25,196 nt of DNA from an uncultured Prevotella sp. (GTDB taxonomy: Bacteria > Bacteroidota > Bacteroidia > Bacteroidales > Bacteroidaceae): contig CAMYZK010000005.1 of the NCBI GenBank assembly GCA_947303825.1, positions 1 through 25,196 on the forward strand, read 5' to 3'. Below the pieces are notes generated by a model, which was given only the letters and a program-made list of their open reading frames with translations, did no database searches and was not told where the DNA came from. Of the stretch, positions 23,682 through 25,196 are shown piece by piece (positions within the stretch are counted from its first letter, which is position 1; the number at the start of each line of letters is the position of its first letter). Position numbers and translations under genes: made by a program.

Positions 23682-25196
23682 ATGTACGCAATAGAAAATT
23701 GTACGCATAAATCGTGCATATCCTCACCCGCAAGACTTGTTCTGACCCTCTGTCTGTTGGCAGTAAACTTTTCACTGCTGAGGGCGCAGCATTTCACGCT
23801 CGATGCTGGGCAGCTAAAGATAGACTCTGTCATTCCTGTATTCAGCTTTGTTAAGGAGCTAGGATGCAATTATGCCGACTCTGCATACGAGGTGAGCATA
23901 GAATACCCGGAGTTTGTGCCCATGAAGCGCAAGGAGGTGCGACGCTATAAGAAACTTACTGGAGAGGCTCTTCCTGAATGGCCCGTCATAGATGCCTATA
24001 CAGGTGTGTCGCGGCGCAAGGGCAGGCTGTATTCCTCGTTTGTGCCTATGATAAGACGAGACGGGAAAAACCTTAAGCTGAGCAGCTTTGATCTGAAGGT
24101 AAAAGCCAGACCCCTTGAGAATAGGCTTCCCGACAGTGCCAGCCAAAGTATTAGCAGGCTTGCGGGGCAGCGGTATGCTTCGCACTCGGTGCTCGCCTCC
24201 GGCAGATGGGTCAAGATAGGAGTGCCTGCGACAGGCATCTACCAGCTAACCGACTCGCTGTTGCGCGCTGCCGGCTTCGACAACCCGCAAAAGGTAAAGG
24301 TCTATGGCTACGGTGGAGGAGCACAGCCAGAGAAGCTGGCGCCCGACTATCTAAGGGATACCGATGACCTGCAGCAGGTGCCTACGGCCATGGTGGGCCA
24401 GCGTAGGGTGTTTTGGGCCATGGGGCCGGTTAACTGGAACTCTGAAACCGCTATAGGGCGAACACGTAACCCATATTCAGATAAAGGCTACTACTTCCTC
24501 TCCGACAGCGACGACAGTTCTCCCGTGCTTTTAGACAGCGCACAGTTTGTGGACTCCTATTCTGAAATGCCAGTATTCTTCCATTCGCTTCATGAAGTGG
24601 ATGACTACGCATGGTTTTATGGTGGCAGGAATCTGTATGAGGCACAAGTCTTTGGCCACGGGGTGACTCACAGTTACTCCATGTTTACTGGTGGAAGGCG
24701 AGATGCCACACTTACTATTTGCATGTCGTACAACAACTACTGTAATGCCTCCGTGCTGGTAGATGGAAAAGAAGTGGGGCAGATTGTGGTTGACAAGGCA
24801 ACAACCTCTTCTTCTGGTGGAAAGAGCTTCCCCGACGAGTATAGCAGAGCAGCAGCCGGCACGTGGACTTTTTATGTTGGCGACATGCCCGATGCCGACA
24901 GTGTGGAGGTGGCTATCAGGCAGACGTCGGGTGCAACGATGCGCCTCGACTGGATAGAGATGTGCTTCGATGCAGGTCAGCCTATAGAGAATGTACTGGG
25001 TCAGCAGCTGCCTCTGCCCACCATCGAGGGGTTGATAGCCTGTCAAGACTTGCATGCCGACGGACCCGCCGACATGGTAATCATCATCCCGGAATCGGGA
25101 GAGCAGGAAGAACAGGCACAGCGCATAGCCGAGCTTCACCAACGCCAGGAGTCGTTGAGGGTGAAGATTGTGAAGGCCAATGAGCTGTATAATGAG
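23682..25196 (+). CDS. Second PorU-like C25 peptidase (partial, 505 codons seen)
   Basis: The frame opens at ATG 23682, 5 nt after the previous stop, and is still open at the window end. A signal peptide covers about residues 1-36 (hydrophobic core LVLTLCLLAVNFSLL, end RAQ). The rest follows the first copy region by region: YADSAYEVSIEYPEFVPM against YADSIYTVSIEYPDFIDM, KVKVYGYGG, RTRNPYS, and HADGPADMVIIIP at the start of the C25 domain. The catalytic His and Cys would lie beyond the window. It is a tandem paralogue, clearly diverged rather than a recent copy. Either copy could be the true PorU; the usual neighbour porV may follow outside the window. Confidence 0.8.
   Translation, partial: MYAIENCTHKSCISSPARLVLTLCLLAVNFSLLRAQHFTLDAGQLKIDSVIPVFSFVKELGCNYADSAYEVSIEYPEFVPMKRKEVRRYKKLTGEALPEWPVIDAYTGVSRRKGRLYSSFVPMIRRDGKNLKLSSFDLKVKARPLENRLPDSASQSISRLAGQRYASHSVLASGRWVKIGVPATGIYQLTDSLLRAAGFDNPQKVKVYGYGGGAQPEKLAPDYLRDTDDLQQVPTAMVGQRRVFWAMGPVNWNSETAIGRTRNPYSDKGYYFLSDSDDSSPVLLDSAQFVDSYSEMPVFFHSLHEVDDYAWFYGGRNLYEAQVFGHGVTHSYSMFTGGRRDATLTICMSYNNYCNASVLVDGKEVGQIVVDKATTSSSGGKSFPDEYSRAAAGTWTFYVGDMPDADSVEVAIRQTSGATMRLDWIEMCFDAGQPIENVLGQQLPLPTIEGLIACQDLHADGPADMVIIIPESGEQEEQAQRIAELHQRQESLRVKIVKANELYNE

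Overview
This window reads as a Bacteroidales chromosome, probably Prevotellaceae, carrying the integrase-proximal end of a tailed-phage prophage. Three things point to the phylum: several promoters of the Bacteroidetes form (TTTG, 19-20 nt, TAnnTTTG), a type IX secretion PorU-like sortase with a C-terminal sorting-type domain, and poorly developed Shine-Dalgarno sites. The genus is an inference.

Positions 1 to about 17150 are prophage. In order they hold the tail of a cut gene, a structural protein (116-1282), and a 1076-residue structural protein whose last 40 codons are the variable repeat of a diversity-generating retroelement (DGR) (1336-4566). Next come three hairpins just after that gene, a structured non-coding stretch with the template repeat (4890-5001), the reverse transcriptase (5182-6582), a tail-fibre-like protein (6585-8531), a small single-span membrane protein (8656-8889), the tape-measure protein (8956-13899), a tail/baseplate-like protein (13987-15750), and a converging tyrosine integrase (15779-16966, minus). 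The integrase faces the 3' end of a tRNA-Pro(CGG) gene (17150-17222, minus), the likely integration site. The left prophage end lies outside the window.

The DGR is the centre of interest. Template and variable repeats align without gaps over 112 nt with 19 differences, and 18 of them fall on template adenines. The RT should copy the template RNA with errors at A and write the copy into the 3' end of the upstream structural gene, changing a surface-exposed C-type-lectin-like tip that probably contacts the host cell. The RT is unusual: its catalytic box reads YADN rather than YxDD, its motif B has SP rather than the SQ usual in DGR enzymes, it has a C-terminal extension of about 115 residues, and no Avd gene is visible. 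A recurrent GC-rich hairpin follows several phage genes and also flanks the template repeat.

Beyond the tRNA, a minus-strand operon (19284 to 17337) encodes an ABC ATPase, its permease and a short GntR/YtrA-type regulator, with a promoter whose start region is covered by a perfect dyad. About 730 bp without a gene follow, rich in inverted repeats and including a perfect 33-bp palindrome. The window ends with two tandem PorU-like C25 peptidase genes on the plus strand (20098-23676, and 23682 to the window end, cut).
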